Shown: positions 1 to 9,375 of the stretch, one piece after another
How the letters are laid out: each line of letters opens with the position of its first letter
Position numbering within the stretch: position 1 is the first letter of the stretch
Source of the DNA: Pseudomonas sp. R76
GTDB taxonomy: Bacteria > Pseudomonadota > Gammaproteobacteria > Pseudomonadales > Pseudomonadaceae
Assembly (NCBI RefSeq): GCF_009834565.1
Contig: NZ_CP019428.1
Location: forward strand, 5,828,001-5,892,000
DNA: 64,000 bases
Reading direction: 5' to 3'
Notes under the pieces: generated by a model
Told to the model about the DNA's origin: nothing
Database searches by the model: none
The model's input: the letters and a program-made list of their open reading frames with translations, nothing else
Made by a program: the position numbers and the translations under genes

Positions 1-1957
1 TATCAATCTTTTTGAGATCTGGATCGGGCATCACCATATGGAACAACAGTTCAGCACCACCCATGGTCAAGGGTTCAAAGAGGGCGTTCACAGAATCCAG
101 GTAGCTGTCGTACCTGGAAATGGTCTCTGTATAGCGTTCAACAGACTCAGGATCATAGGCCTCTTCTGCCATTTCTTCGAACGCGGTTTTGGCAGTCGCC
201 AGTGCTTTATCGAAGATGTCTCTGCGTAGGCCTAACCCAATCAGTCCTTTGATGGATTCAAAGTAACCGGGTTCTGTGCTTACCGTATTCAACTGATCCC
301 CATTCCCGAATTTCGCACTCACGTGCGGCAGCAGGTCATCAATACTGCATCCTTCCATTTGAGACGCTTGACGGAGGGTTTTCAGAAGACTGACCGGGGA
401 AACAGGTGTCTCCAAGCGGCGAACAAAAGAGTCTTTGAACCCAAAGTAAGGGACGAGTGCGGCGAGCTTTTTACCGTCCTGGGATTCGATAGCATCTTCA
501 AGTGGCTGGTCGATCAGCTCAGCGATGGCGATATCCGAAGATGTCTGGAAATGGATCTGTAGGATCTGGATGGGCCAGCCTGTTTTCATGTCCTCTCCCA
601 GAAGTGCCTTCAGGGAGCGTTTGGTTTTATCGATGTTCAGCGCCACGGCTTGGGCGGTTTCATCTTCAGCCTCTGTGGCGCTCTTAGCGCTCTCACCGAT
701 CGTCGGAGCATCTGGGTCTTTCAGCATCTCCTCGATGGCCACGCTATTATATTTGCAGATTGCCAGGTAGGCGGCGATGCAGATTACGCTTGGTCTATCT
801 GCAGTGACCAGCAGTGTGGTTGCGATGTCGTTGATGAATCTTTTCTGTAGGCGAGGAGTCACCAACCCGCCAGCCATGGGGCTATGACGCTGGAGAATCA
901 CGCTGCACGCATCAGCATCCAACAGGTTGGATGCACCAAAACTCTCACTCCAAAGTTTCCTGAATGCATCTTTCCAGCCGGATGTGATGATCGGCGGGGT
1001 ACGGAACACCACAGGGAACTTTTTGGCGATGAAGTCCTTCGAGTCGTAGCTCTGCTCGTTATCACCATTGAGATATTTGGATACCTTTGTGGAGCAGAAT
1101 GGCACTATGACACTGAGATTTTCCTCGCCTGTGACGGACGTGAAAATTTCTAGATCGCTCCATACCGCTCGTAAGACATCCCGTGGGAGCCTGTCCAAGT
1201 TATCGATCACAATGATGATGTGGTAATCCTTCACTGCATGTAGCTGCTTCCGGAGGGCCTGCTTCAAATCGAGAGGGCTTACCTCTTTGCTGACTTCGAT
1301 AGTTTCGGTGATTCGATCATCTGAGCTGCCTTTGAGCAGACTGGCCAAGTTCCAGCGCTTCTTAGGATCCTCTTCTCTTCGGTTAGCCAGATACGCGAAC
1401 AGAAGAATAATCCCAGGCGCTGTGCACGCCAGCAGGTAAAGAGCATGGAGCCCTAGGGCGAGAGAATCGCTGCCATGAAGGCGAATTAGATAGTCACGAA
1501 TAAAGGTCGGCGTAAGTACACCACTTGCGATCAGTAGCACTGCCCAGATACTGATATGACTGCGGGTGTCCTTCGTGTAGCTGTAGTGCCGACCTAAGGC
1601 GATGTCGCGGCTGGTTTCGACCTCCGCGATTTGCTTTTCTCGCCCCAATGTCTTGAGCAGTTCTGTCACTTGCTCGGTCAGTTGTTGGATAAAATTGCTT
1701 TTGATCGAGCCTTGATAATTCTGCTCGCAGTCAAAGAGCCACAGCTTCGTCTTCGACTTCTCCGTAACGATCTTCTTTTCGAGCATCTGAAGGATCGAGC
1801 TCTTCCCTGAGCCGAATTCACCGTCCAATCCAATCACCCGGTGATTGGTTTTAGGCTTTAGATAATCATGCATCGCTTGAGCCACGCGGTCGTGACTCTC
1901 GCCCTTGAAAACATCGACATCGGACGGGCTTTCATTTTGAAAGTTTAGGTTGTTCAT
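1..1957 (-). CDS. KAP family P-loop NTPase (partial, runs off left edge)
   Basis: An open frame runs without a stop from an ATG at 1957 to the window edge, giving at least 652 residues. Residues 46-53 read GEFGSGKS (Walker A) and residues 246-255 read HIIIVIDNLD (Walker B). Two hydrophobic segments at about 135-153 and 168-192 lie between them. A pair of membrane helices inserted between the Walker motifs is the hallmark of KAP NTPases, membrane-associated STAND-like ATPases often found beside phage-defence genes. The protein is probably anchored in the inner membrane with the ATPase domain in the cytoplasm. It is divergent from the OLD/UvrD pair across a 184-bp gap. The C-terminus and any downstream partner are outside the window. 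Family assignment is firm; a defence role is inferred from context. Confidence 0.8.
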   Translation of the reverse strand, partial: MNNLNFQNESPSDVDVFKGESHDRVAQAMHDYLKPKTNHRVIGLDGEFGSGKSSILQMLEKKIVTEKSKTKLWLFDCEQNYQGSIKSNFIQQLTEQVTELLKTLGREKQIAEVETSRDIALGRHYSYTKDTRSHISIWAVLLIASGVLTPTFIRDYLIRLHGSDSLALGLHALYLLACTAPGIILLFAYLANRREEDPKKRWNLASLLKGSSDDRITETIEVSKEVSPLDLKQALRKQLHAVKDYHIIIVIDNLDRLPRDVLRAVWSDLEIFTSVTGEENLSVIVPFCSTKVSKYLNGDNEQSYDSKDFIAKKFPVVFRTPPIITSGWKDAFRKLWSESFGASNLLDADACSVILQRHSPMAGGLVTPRLQKRFINDIATTLLVTADRPSVICIAAYLAICKYNSVAIEEMLKDPDAPTIGESAKSATEAEDETAQAVALNIDKTKRSLKALLGEDMKTGWPIQILQIHFQTSSDIAIAELIDQPLEDAIESQDGKKLAALVPYFGFKDSFVRRLETPVSPVSLLKTLRQASQMEGCSIDDLLPHVSAKFGNGDQLNTVSTEPGYFESIKGLIGLGLRRDIFDKALATAKTAFEEMAEEAYDPESVERYTETISRYDSYLDSVNALFEPLTMGGAELLFHMVMPDPDLKKID

Positions 1958-2141
1958 CAGTCCCTTGCACCTCGGCCGGCCAGTACCGCATGGCCAATGG
2001 CCTCCAGCATACGACTTTGTCGGCAATTTGCACCAGAGTGGTTATGGACATCCCCTGAGCATTTGGTGACATTGGCAACTACTATCGGGTGAGCGCACGC
2101 CAGCCCACCTTCCGAGCGTTAAGTTGAAGGGATGAGATTTA

Positions 2142-4034
2142 ATGTACTTGAGAAAGCTAGAGATTGAGGGGTTCAAGAGTTTCGGCAGGCGTTTCACGGT
2201 TGAATTTCATGAAGGGCTGAACGTATTGGTGGGGGAAAATGGGGCGGGCAAAACGGGCGTGATTAACGCGTTGCGTCAGCTGTTCCAGGATTCGGAGTCG
2301 GGTAAACGCTCAGTCAATGAGCGCGACTTTCACAAGTCGTTTGAGATTGACGCCGTGCCCGCCTCCAGTTTCGCCATCACGGCGACGTTTGGCGATCTCA
2401 GTGTTTTCGAGAAAATAGCACTCGACTCCTGGTGTGGTGAGCAGGACGATGCGGTGCTCAATCTGACAGTGCTCAACCGCGAGTTGCGCGGTCGTTACAG
2501 CCAGGAGCTCTGGGGCGGCGCAATCAGGACGGTGGGCTTCAATCAACAGACGCTAGAGCTAATTCACTGCATCTATTTGCCACCGTTGCGTGATGCAGAG
2601 CAGAAGCTGCGAGAGGGGCGACAGTCCAGATTGTCCCGGCTGATGAAAGCATTGTGCAAAGACCAGCTACACGCGTGTGCTAAAACCAGAACATTGCATC
2701 CGCTTGAAGTAAAAGTCGCCGACTTCAATTCCCAGCTGGCGGCTGAACAAGACATTAAACGGGCGAATGACCTGATCTCCAGTAGTCTACGCGCCGCCCT
2801 CGGAGAAAGATTGTCGCAAAATACCACGATCCAGTTTTCGGAATCCAACTTCACCAGGATCGTCGAAGGCTTGCGTTTGCTGTACTTTCCGAACGCTTCA
2901 TCCGCCGAACTGTCGCAGTTCCGCTCGCTAGATGAAAACAGCCTGGGCTACAACAATCTGCTCTACATCGCCTCCATCCTCGCCGAGTTGATCGTCGAGG
3001 ATGGCGAGGGGCCGGGGGAGCGCACACTGCATAAGCTGCTTTTGATTGAGGAGCCGGAAGCGCACCTGCATCCGCAACTGCAAATCAGGCTGTTAAAACA
3101 CCTGCAGGAGGTGGCCCTCAACAAGAATATTCAAGTAGTAATTACTACCCACTCCACGGTTATTTCGTCGGCCGTCTCCATCAACAACATCATCCATATC
3201 AACGGCGGAGCCGAACCACTCGCCGTTCCTGCGCGTTTTTGCGGCCTAGCGGAACCAAGTCGGCGATTTATCGACCGCTGGCTGGATGTCACCAAATCCA
3301 ACCTGCTTTTCTCCAAAGGCGTCATCCTTGTCGAAGGCGTTGCAGAGGCCATTGCGCTACCGGAGCTGGCGAAAATCGTACTTGCTAATCGCGGCCAAGG
3401 GTTGAACACCCTGGAAGATTACGGGGTGTCAGTCATCAATCTTAATGGCATCTATTTCACCCATTTCATGCAGCTGTTTTGTGAGGTCGATGGGCAGTCA
3501 CAAAGTCGTAACCTGCCTATTCCCTGCGCAGGTCTCACCGACAACGATCCAGCCAAAACCCACAAGGTGCGGGTGCAAGACCAGTTGGTCGACGTGGTCA
3601 TCAAACCGTATCCAGGGAATTTGGCCGCAGGAACAAATCCCGCTCTGGGCCTGATTCCGATTATTGCGACATCCCAATACGGGCGCTTGTTTAGTGGCGA
3701 CCTCAAAACCTTTGAGTATGACCTGGCGATGACGGCAGGCAATCTGCAATTGATGCTGCAGGTGGCTTATGACAACTGGCCCACCGATGGCCCCGTCAAG
3801 GCTTCGTTTAAGGAGATGCTCGCGGCCGATTTTGTGGCGCTGACCGAGGCGCAGAAAGCCGAATATGCTTACGAGCTTCTGGAGCGTATTGATTCTACCA
3901 GCATGGGAAAGGGGCTCTACGCCCAGCTACTGGCCGACAAGCTCGAACAGGATGACTGCCTCTTTGCCGTACCGCGCTATATCCAGCAGGCCATCTGGTG
4001 GGCGTGCGCTATTGCTGAGGAGGGATCTGAATGA
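2142..4034 (+). CDS. OLD-family ATPase/TOPRIM nuclease, Gabija GajA-like
   Basis: 630 residues. The N-terminal ABC-type ATPase half shows a Walker A at 31-38 (GENGAGKT), a Walker B near 299-306 (LLLIEEPEAHLHP) and an H-loop (ITTHS). The C-terminal TOPRIM half has its acidic glutamate in VEG (about 398) and the DxD pair in LTDNDP (467 and 469). OLD nucleases with this layout cut DNA. Class 2 members are encoded next to a UvrD-like helicase, and the Gabija antiphage system is the best known case. Its stop overlaps the helicase start by 4 bp, so the two are translationally coupled. At 630 residues it is longer than the GajA I know of (roughly 580). A purine-rich GGGATGAG precedes the ATG. The product could equally be called a class 2 OLD nuclease; activity against phage is inferred. 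Confidence 0.85.
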   Translation: MYLRKLEIEGFKSFGRRFTVEFHEGLNVLVGENGAGKTGVINALRQLFQDSESGKRSVNERDFHKSFEIDAVPASSFAITATFGDLSVFEKIALDSWCGEQDDAVLNLTVLNRELRGRYSQELWGGAIRTVGFNQQTLELIHCIYLPPLRDAEQKLREGRQSRLSRLMKALCKDQLHACAKTRTLHPLEVKVADFNSQLAAEQDIKRANDLISSSLRAALGERLSQNTTIQFSESNFTRIVEGLRLLYFPNASSAELSQFRSLDENSLGYNNLLYIASILAELIVEDGEGPGERTLHKLLLIEEPEAHLHPQLQIRLLKHLQEVALNKNIQVVITTHSTVISSAVSINNIIHINGGAEPLAVPARFCGLAEPSRRFIDRWLDVTKSNLLFSKGVILVEGVAEAIALPELAKIVLANRGQGLNTLEDYGVSVINLNGIYFTHFMQLFCEVDGQSQSRNLPIPCAGLTDNDPAKTHKVRVQDQLVDVVIKPYPGNLAAGTNPALGLIPIIATSQYGRLFSGDLKTFEYDLAMTAGNLQLMLQVAYDNWPTDGPVKASFKEMLAADFVALTEAQKAEYAYELLERIDSTSMGKGLYAQLLADKLEQDDCLFAVPRYIQQAIWWACAIAEEGSE

Positions 4035-5788
4035 CCTTTCCGAGCGACGAGCAACGGGGATATCTCGACTCCTCCATTGACGACAATATTTACTTAGAGG
4101 CTTGTCCAGGGAGCGGGAAAACCGAGGTTATTGCCGCCAAGGTAGCACGCGAAATCGAGGATTGGCATGGCTATCCGGGGGGAATCGCACTGCTGTCGTT
4201 TGCCAACAGCGCGGCCAATGAGCTGAAGAGCCGGTTAATCGCTCATCGGCAACGGGCTCCGGTGGCCTACCCGCACTGGGTGTCGACGATTGACAGCTTC
4301 ATCCTCAATTGTCTCGTGGCGCCCGTGGCCCATCAGCTCACCGGATATGCTGGCAAAAACGGCGACTTCCGGCTGAGGATGGTCGACGCCTCGTCAACGG
4401 TGTATGTCAAAACCAAATACGCCATCGAACACATCCGAGTTCCCGCCAATCAGTACGACTTGGATCTAGCAACGGGTAAGTTTGTCTTCCGAACGGGGGA
4501 GCCTGGACTGGACCGCAAGCTGAACGCAATTGTATTGGTCGATTGGCAATTGCGTGACCTCAGGGAGACCAAGACACGTTTCAAGGCGGCAGGTTTTGCC
4601 ACCTATAGAGATGTTGAACATCTCGCCATCCAGATCTTGCACGAGGCAAAGTTGTCCGCCTTTTGCGCACGACTGGCTCTGCGATATCCATTTCTGGTGA
4701 TCGACGAGTGTCAGGATCTTTCGGTAGAGCAGTTGAGCATCCTGGAGGGTTTGCTCGGGTTGGGCGTGAAAATGCACATCGTGGGGGATCTCAACCAGTC
4801 GATCTATGGATTTCGCCATGCGGATCCCGCACGTGTCATGCATTTCATCCGCACTCATGGATTCACCGGCCTGCAGTTGTGTCAGAATTTTCGCAGTTCT
4901 CAGGCCATTGTCGACCTCTGCTCCGAACTGGTACCGGGGAACAAAATTCACGGCAATCCAACGATTCAGTCGGCTTCGCCAGTGATTGTCGAGTATGACG
5001 ATTGTCCCTCGGAAGCGATGCCGCTGTTTATGAGCCTAAGTGACAGCTACGCTAACCGGGTGATCGTCTCGCGCGGTCACTCGACACTGAGCCGGTTTTG
5101 CAGCGGTGCCAATGACCTGAACGATACCGAGCGTTTGGCACTGGCCTGCGCCTTGGCAGGTAATGATTCGGCATTCGCCATCCAGAAGTCGCTTACGCTG
5201 TTTGGAGGGTGGCTGGCCAGCAAGTTGGAGTATTCGGTAAAACCCAATTCCTTCCACTGCCCTGTGGATGTCGAGTCAGAGTTGGAATGGCGTTTATTTC
5301 TTCATCAGGCGTTGGCATTTGTCACAAGCACGGGCGCCTTGGTCGCAGGTCAGCACTGGCGCGGGTGGTGCAGGGTAGCCAAAGCTCGTCTTAATGAACT
5401 GCCAAAGCAGGCTTTCGTCATCGCCGATATTGCCGTAGCAATTGCACCACTGGCAGCACTTGGATTGCGCTCCCCAGCGGGGCTAGGCGAGCAGTTGGTC
5501 ACTCAGAGACTATCGTTGGTGGCGTTGCAGCATAGCAGCATCCGGCTGGCAACAATCCATGAGATCAAGGGCGAAACCCACGAAGCGACAATGTTGGTCT
5601 CAGCTTCCAGGCGAGGGAATCAGTCACATTGGGCGGATTGGATTGGCGATAAGAATTTAGAAGCGGCAAGGCTCGCCTATGTGGCGAGTTCGAGACCCAG
5701 AAATCTCCTGGTTTGGGCAGTCAAGAAATTAAACGCCGCAGAGCAAGCCACACTTCAACGGCTCGGATTCCGTATAGCTCAGCGATAA
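4031..5788 (+). CDS. UvrD/PcrA-like superfamily 1 helicase, Gabija GajB-like
   Basis: 585 residues with a full set of SF1A helicase motifs: Walker A at 24-31 (ACPGSGKT), motif II DECQD in FLVIDECQDLS, motif III GDLNQSIYGFR, motif IV QNFRSS, and late motifs ATIHEIKGETHE and VASSRPRN. It starts with ATG inside the end of the OLD-family gene, behind a strong ribosome site (GAGGAGGG). In Gabija the helicase partner senses or processes DNA ends and works with the OLD nuclease in a large complex. Here it is larger than the roughly 490-residue GajB. The motif V region (HEIKGETHE) departs from the usual UvrD sequence, as is common in the defence-linked branch. The helicase family is clear; the Gabija role rests on the pairing. 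Confidence 0.85.
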   Translation: MTFPSDEQRGYLDSSIDDNIYLEACPGSGKTEVIAAKVAREIEDWHGYPGGIALLSFANSAANELKSRLIAHRQRAPVAYPHWVSTIDSFILNCLVAPVAHQLTGYAGKNGDFRLRMVDASSTVYVKTKYAIEHIRVPANQYDLDLATGKFVFRTGEPGLDRKLNAIVLVDWQLRDLRETKTRFKAAGFATYRDVEHLAIQILHEAKLSAFCARLALRYPFLVIDECQDLSVEQLSILEGLLGLGVKMHIVGDLNQSIYGFRHADPARVMHFIRTHGFTGLQLCQNFRSSQAIVDLCSELVPGNKIHGNPTIQSASPVIVEYDDCPSEAMPLFMSLSDSYANRVIVSRGHSTLSRFCSGANDLNDTERLALACALAGNDSAFAIQKSLTLFGGWLASKLEYSVKPNSFHCPVDVESELEWRLFLHQALAFVTSTGALVAGQHWRGWCRVAKARLNELPKQAFVIADIAVAIAPLAALGLRSPAGLGEQLVTQRLSLVALQHSSIRLATIHEIKGETHEATMLVSASRRGNQSHWADWIGDKNLEAARLAYVASSRPRNLLVWAVKKLNAAEQATLQRLGFRIAQR

Positions 5789-6268
5789 TCCGTCACCTTC
5801 GGTACGTTTAAGAAATTACGAGGCGATGAAAAAGCTACCACTGAACCCAGACAGAAGTGTCCTTTTTGGCGCTGATGCCGAGTTAACCCAGTTGTACAGA
5901 CTTCACTGACCCAGTCTGACTCCTCGTGGATCATTGTCTGTGCTGGATTTTTGCAGGTTTGGAGATGGGGTGATCTTGCGTCGGCAACTTGGTCAATCCA
6001 GGGGCAGCGCCAACACTCCATTGTGGAAGACGCCGTCACGCCCTAGCTCAAGGTCTAGCCTTAACGCCAATGGAATGCCTCCCTGAGCATTGCCATAGGC
6101 ATACTTGCGTGCGGGCCACGTCCCCGATGCGTATTGATTCGGCTATAGACTGCGCTGAGCCGTCTACAACCGTACCGATCAAATCATTCATCAAAAACGC
6201 ATATCCGACTCGAAAAAAACTCAACCCTACATCACTGCTATGACACCCCCACCATGGAGCTTCAAACC
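5789..6268. other. 480-bp non-coding spacer after the OLD/UvrD operon
   Basis: I see no credible gene here on either strand; the short open frames have unlikely composition and no ribosome sites. The stretch separates the defence pair from the integrative-element remnant block and may contain a degraded junction between two acquisitions. No clean transposase remnant, tRNA or terminator was recognised. Confidence 0.4.
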
Positions 6269-6598
6269 ATGTCATTGCAATGCCCTCGCTGTAACTCACC
6301 CAAAATCGCTTCCTTCCACCAAGCCATGAAAATTGCAGCGGCCATCGGTACGGTCGGCGGAGCAGCACGCGGCGTCAGTGCAGCACTTGCTGGCGGTCAG
6401 GCAGGTGCCACCGTTGGCGCTATTGCCGGCCCGTTCGGCGTCACTCTCGGAGCCGTCTCCGGCGCCATCCTAGGAGGACTTGTTGGCGGCACTGGTGGCT
6501 GTGCATTAGGCGCTCAACTCGGCGACAAGCTTGACCGCCATGTACTCGCTCACAACCTCTGCCTGATCTGCGGGCATCGCTTCAACCTCCCTGCTTAA
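6269..6598 (+). CDS. Zinc-ribbon protein with glycine-zipper membrane segment
   Basis: 109 residues from the ATG at 6269. That start was chosen because GGAG lies 8 bases upstream; an ATG at 6254 has none. The protein opens with CPRC and closes with CLICGH, two CxxC knuckles that can form one zinc ribbon. They flank a long Gly/Ala-rich stretch (GGAARGVSAALAGGQAGATV and on) resembling a glycine zipper that inserts in membranes. Genes like this lie just upstream of DUF932 and YqaJ-like genes in Pseudomonas integrative elements, as here. Function is unknown. The context says it is mobile-element cargo rather than a core gene. Confidence 0.65.
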   Translation: MSLQCPRCNSPKIASFHQAMKIAAAIGTVGGAARGVSAALAGGQAGATVGAIAGPFGVTLGAVSGAILGGLVGGTGGCALGAQLGDKLDRHVLAHNLCLICGHRFNLPA

Positions 6599-6690
6599 TC
6601 CGTCTTCTACTCCTTTCTTTCTATTACGTCCGGACATTGCCACGCGATGCGTGGCGTTTATGCCGACCTGTACCCCAAGGAACATTAATC

Positions 6691-7659
6691 ATGGCTCATC
6701 AAATCGAACAAATGGCTTACGTTGGCGCAACCCCGTGGCACGGCCTCGGCCGTCAACTGACACAGAAACAGCCGATTGAAGTCTGGCAGCGTGAAGCCGG
6801 TATGGACTGGCAAATTCAGGAAAGTCCGGTTCACTTCAAGGCCGACGCTATAGGCCATATGGGCAGCATTCACTCATTCCCAGAGCAAAAGGTGCTCTAC
6901 CGCTCCGACACCAAAGCACCGCTGTCGGTGGTTTCCAACCGTTATCAAATTGTCCAACCGCGTGAGGTGATGGAATTCTATCGAGACCTGACTGAAGTGT
7001 CCGGCTATGAGCTAGAAACCGCTGGAGTGCTCAAAGGCGGTCGTAAGTTCTGGGCGCTAGCGCGAACCGGGCAGAACGCCAACTTAAAGGGCAATGATCA
7101 GGTTAATGGCTATTTGTTGCTGGCGACTTCCTGTGATGGCACGCTCGCCACCACGGCCACGCCGACCACCGTTCGCGTGGTCTGCAACAACACTTTGACC
7201 ATCGCCCTGGATGGCATCACACGCGCCATTAAGGTACCGCACAGCACCCGGTTCGATGCCCGGTCCGTCAAAAAGCAATTGGGTGTAGCCGTCTCGCAAT
7301 GGGACGAGTTCATGTATCGCATGCGCGTGCTGGCCGAGCGCAAAGTTCAGTGGCATGAAGCTATGGGATTCTTCATGAACGTGCTGTGTGAAGTAACGCC
7401 CAACAGCAAGTTACCTGAAGTCCTGCCCAACGAACGTGCCCTGCGCAAAGTACAAAGCCTGTACGAGGGACGCGGCCGTGGCGCAACGCTTGAGTCGTCA
7501 CAAGGCACTGCCTGGGGCCTGCTCAACGCCGTGACCGAGTATGTCGATCACGAGCGCAGAGCACGTAGCAACGAGTACCGCATGGACTCCGCCTGGTTCG
7601 GCCAGGGGGCGCAAATCAAGCAACGGGCATTGGATGCGGCCCTGCAACTCGCGGCCTGA
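6691..7659 (+). CDS. DUF932 domain protein of integrative elements
   Basis: 322 residues from the ATG at 6691, with AAGGA 9 bases before it. The N-terminus MAHQIEQMAYVGATPWHGLG and the LYRSDTKAPLSVVSNRYQIVQP region are typical of DUF932 proteins (phage/plasmid-like protein, TIGR03299 type). These are widespread on phages, plasmids and ICEs, often next to YqaJ-like nucleases and recombination proteins, and probably act in DNA metabolism. The frame is intact, unlike the two genes downstream. A terminator follows 24 bases after the stop, so it likely forms a short unit with the zinc-ribbon gene. The family call is firm; the biochemical role is unknown. Confidence 0.8.
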   Translation: MAHQIEQMAYVGATPWHGLGRQLTQKQPIEVWQREAGMDWQIQESPVHFKADAIGHMGSIHSFPEQKVLYRSDTKAPLSVVSNRYQIVQPREVMEFYRDLTEVSGYELETAGVLKGGRKFWALARTGQNANLKGNDQVNGYLLLATSCDGTLATTATPTTVRVVCNNTLTIALDGITRAIKVPHSTRFDARSVKKQLGVAVSQWDEFMYRMRVLAERKVQWHEAMGFFMNVLCEVTPNSKLPEVLPNERALRKVQSLYEGRGRGATLESSQGTAWGLLNAVTEYVDHERRARSNEYRMDSAWFGQGAQIKQRALDAALQLAA

Positions 7660-7682
7660 AATGCCTTCTCCTCTTCAACCAT

Positions 7683-7719
7683 AACGCCCGTTCAGCATCA
7701 AGCTCAACGGGCGTTTTTA
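7683..7719 (+). terminator. Rho-independent terminator after DUF932 gene
   Basis: AACGCCCGTT and AACGGGCGTT form a 10-bp stem around a 13-base loop, followed by a T run. It closes the zinc-ribbon/DUF932 unit. Confidence 0.8.
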
Positions 7720-7738
7720 TGTCCGCAAGGTATCTCTC

Positions 7739-7996
7739 ATGAAAGCGATTCCTAGAAATGAAAATGCTTACAAGAGCCGTCCGGCCCTTCGTTTAATCGG
7801 CACCAAAGAACTGCCCCGTGAAGACTGGCTCACCGTGCGCAAACAAGGCATTGGCAGCTCAGACGCAGGCGCAGCGGTTGGACTGAACCCTTATAAATCG
7901 CAGTTGGAGTTGTGGCTTGAAAAGACGGGAAAGACGATCAATTCACAATCACCTCACAGGTGCAAAGCAGGGACGGCTGGCTGCTACATCCGTTGA
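7739..7996 (+). pseudogene. Truncated YqaJ-like viral recombinase (5' end only)
   Basis: The first ~66 codons match the start of YqaJ-type exonucleases (lambda-exonuclease fold): DWLTVRKQGIGSSDAGAAVG is the conserved N-terminal block, followed by LNPYKSQLELWLEKTGKT. From about 7936 the frame leaves the family and stops at 7996. The DNA from 7933 onward, read in another frame, is the body of the next gene. The catalytic core is therefore gone. A deletion has removed the rest of this gene and the start of its neighbour, with the short shared string AAAGACG at the joint. An 85-residue peptide could still be made, but it would be non-functional as a nuclease. Confidence 0.75.
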
Positions 7997-8750
7997 ATGA
8001 CGAATTACGCGAGACGCTTGACACCAAGCTACGAAGCATCCCCATTCGCGTGCTGTTCAACGATCCAGAGCTCAACTTCAGGGCTGAGTACACCCTGTTC
8101 GACCGCAACGCGGGTCGCCCGCTGTGTGTCGGTAACGGCGAGACCTGCAAGCGGCAATGTGCGGACGGCATCAAGTCCTTGCCCTGCCCTTCACCAGACG
8201 CCTGCTTGTTGGCTAAGGGCAATGCCTGCAAGCCTTACGGGCGACTGAATGTGGTCATCGGTGATGAGGACTCGCTGGGTAGCTTTGTGTTCCGCACCAC
8301 CGGTTTCAATAGCATTCGTACACTGGCGGCCCGCTTGCAGTACTTCCAGGCAGTGTCTGGCAACCGCCTGGCGTGCCTACCGCTGGAACTGCGCCTACCG
8401 GAAAATCCACTCGGCAGAGCCATCGCACACCAATCTTCTACGCCGACATCACCGTGCGCAGCGGCATGACCCTGGAAGAAGCACTGTTGGCAGGCAAAGA
8501 GCTAGATGAAATACGCCAGGCAGCAGGCTTCCTACAATCGGCGCTAGATGCAGCCGCTCAGAAAGGCTTTAGCAATGGTATTTTTGAAGACAATGAGGAA
8601 GACGGCGGCGCGGTGATCGCCGAGTTTTTTACCGGTACAGACAGTGACTCCAGCAACACACCTGCAGGCGCATCCAAGAGACCGGCACCTGCTACACCGC
8701 TCGCAAAAAAGCTTGAGGCACTCGCATCGATCAGTTCAAACAATGAATGA
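7933..8750 (+). pseudogene. Recombination-factor-like 'hydrolase or metal-binding protein', 5'-truncated and frameshifted
   Basis: Translation from 7933 reads DDQFTITSQVQSRDGWLLHP, then LRSIPIRVLFNDPELNFRAEY and a Cys-rich stretch (CVGNGETCKRQC, LPCPSPDAC). This is the pattern of the ICE protein annotated as hydrolase/metal-binding or recombination-directionality-like. The N-terminus is missing through the fusion with the YqaJ-like gene, and a stop at 7918 blocks the frame upstream. Near 8395-8400 the frame shifts: LPLELRL continues as GKSTRQSHRTPIFYADITVR in the next frame, consistent with loss of one base. The rest runs to 8750 with a low-complexity acidic and Ser/Thr-rich tail. I judge it dead on both counts. 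The family name is from memory of ICE annotations and is less sure than the pseudogene call. Confidence 0.65.
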
Positions 8751-9005
8751 GATCCACAGCGCCTGACTCGACGGAAAAATCAACCGGGCGGGCACCAACC
8801 GGAGACTGAACGTGGAAGTCTCTCGGCTATGTTTGTGTCCGCTCATGCACATACGTGCGCTAGCGGTACACGACTTTTTGGACGCCGCGCTTTGCACCTC
8901 TGACCGTCGCTAGAGTGCTTGTATATGGGGTACTGAACGTTCTAATCCGTCATACCACTCCCCCAGGGCTACAGCCTGATGAGGCTTAGAACCTTCGTGA
9001 AGAAA

Positions 9006-9251
9006 TTACAAGCCTGCCTCGAAAAGCAAATCTGACGGTTTACATTGCAGTGCAGTAGCTATTCGGAGAATGTTCAAAAAAGTCACATTCCTCTCACCCC
9101 GCTCAATTTTCCCCATGTGGGAGCGATCAATCCCGGCGGCGTCCGCCAAGGCTTCTTGCGACAGCGTTTGCCCCAGGCGCCTTGCGCGTACTACCGCACC
9201 AAGCGCTACCAGGTCCCCGTCTTTATCGTGGTTTGCAGAGATTCTTGCCAT
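9006..9251 (-). CDS. XRE-family helix-turn-helix regulator
   Basis: 81 residues, nearly all one Cro/C1-type HTH domain: RRLGQTLSQEALADAAGIDR with recognition-helix region SHMGKIERGERNVTFLNILR. Proteins of this size and layout are single-domain repressors of mobile elements and restriction systems. It is divergent from the small gene at 9376 across 124 bp, so an operator serving both is plausible. Whether it regulates the cargo genes to its right or the decayed element on its left cannot be read from the sequence. Confidence 0.85.
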   Translation of the reverse strand: MARISANHDKDGDLVALGAVVRARRLGQTLSQEALADAAGIDRSHMGKIERGERNVTFLNILRIATALQCKPSDLLFEAGL

Positions 9252-9375
9252 GGCGAAAATGGTCGCGTTATGATGCTTTAACGGCCACGGTATTTACGAC
9301 CCTTTTTTAGCTTTTTGTGGCACCAAGCAAAGCTCGCAAAAGGCCCTCTACACCCAGCACAGAGAATCTGAAAAT

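Noticed and set aside
5779..6039. An 86-codon minus-strand frame after the UvrD-like gene
   Set aside because: No ribosome site, odd Cys/Trp/His-rich composition, and overlap with the end of the helicase gene.
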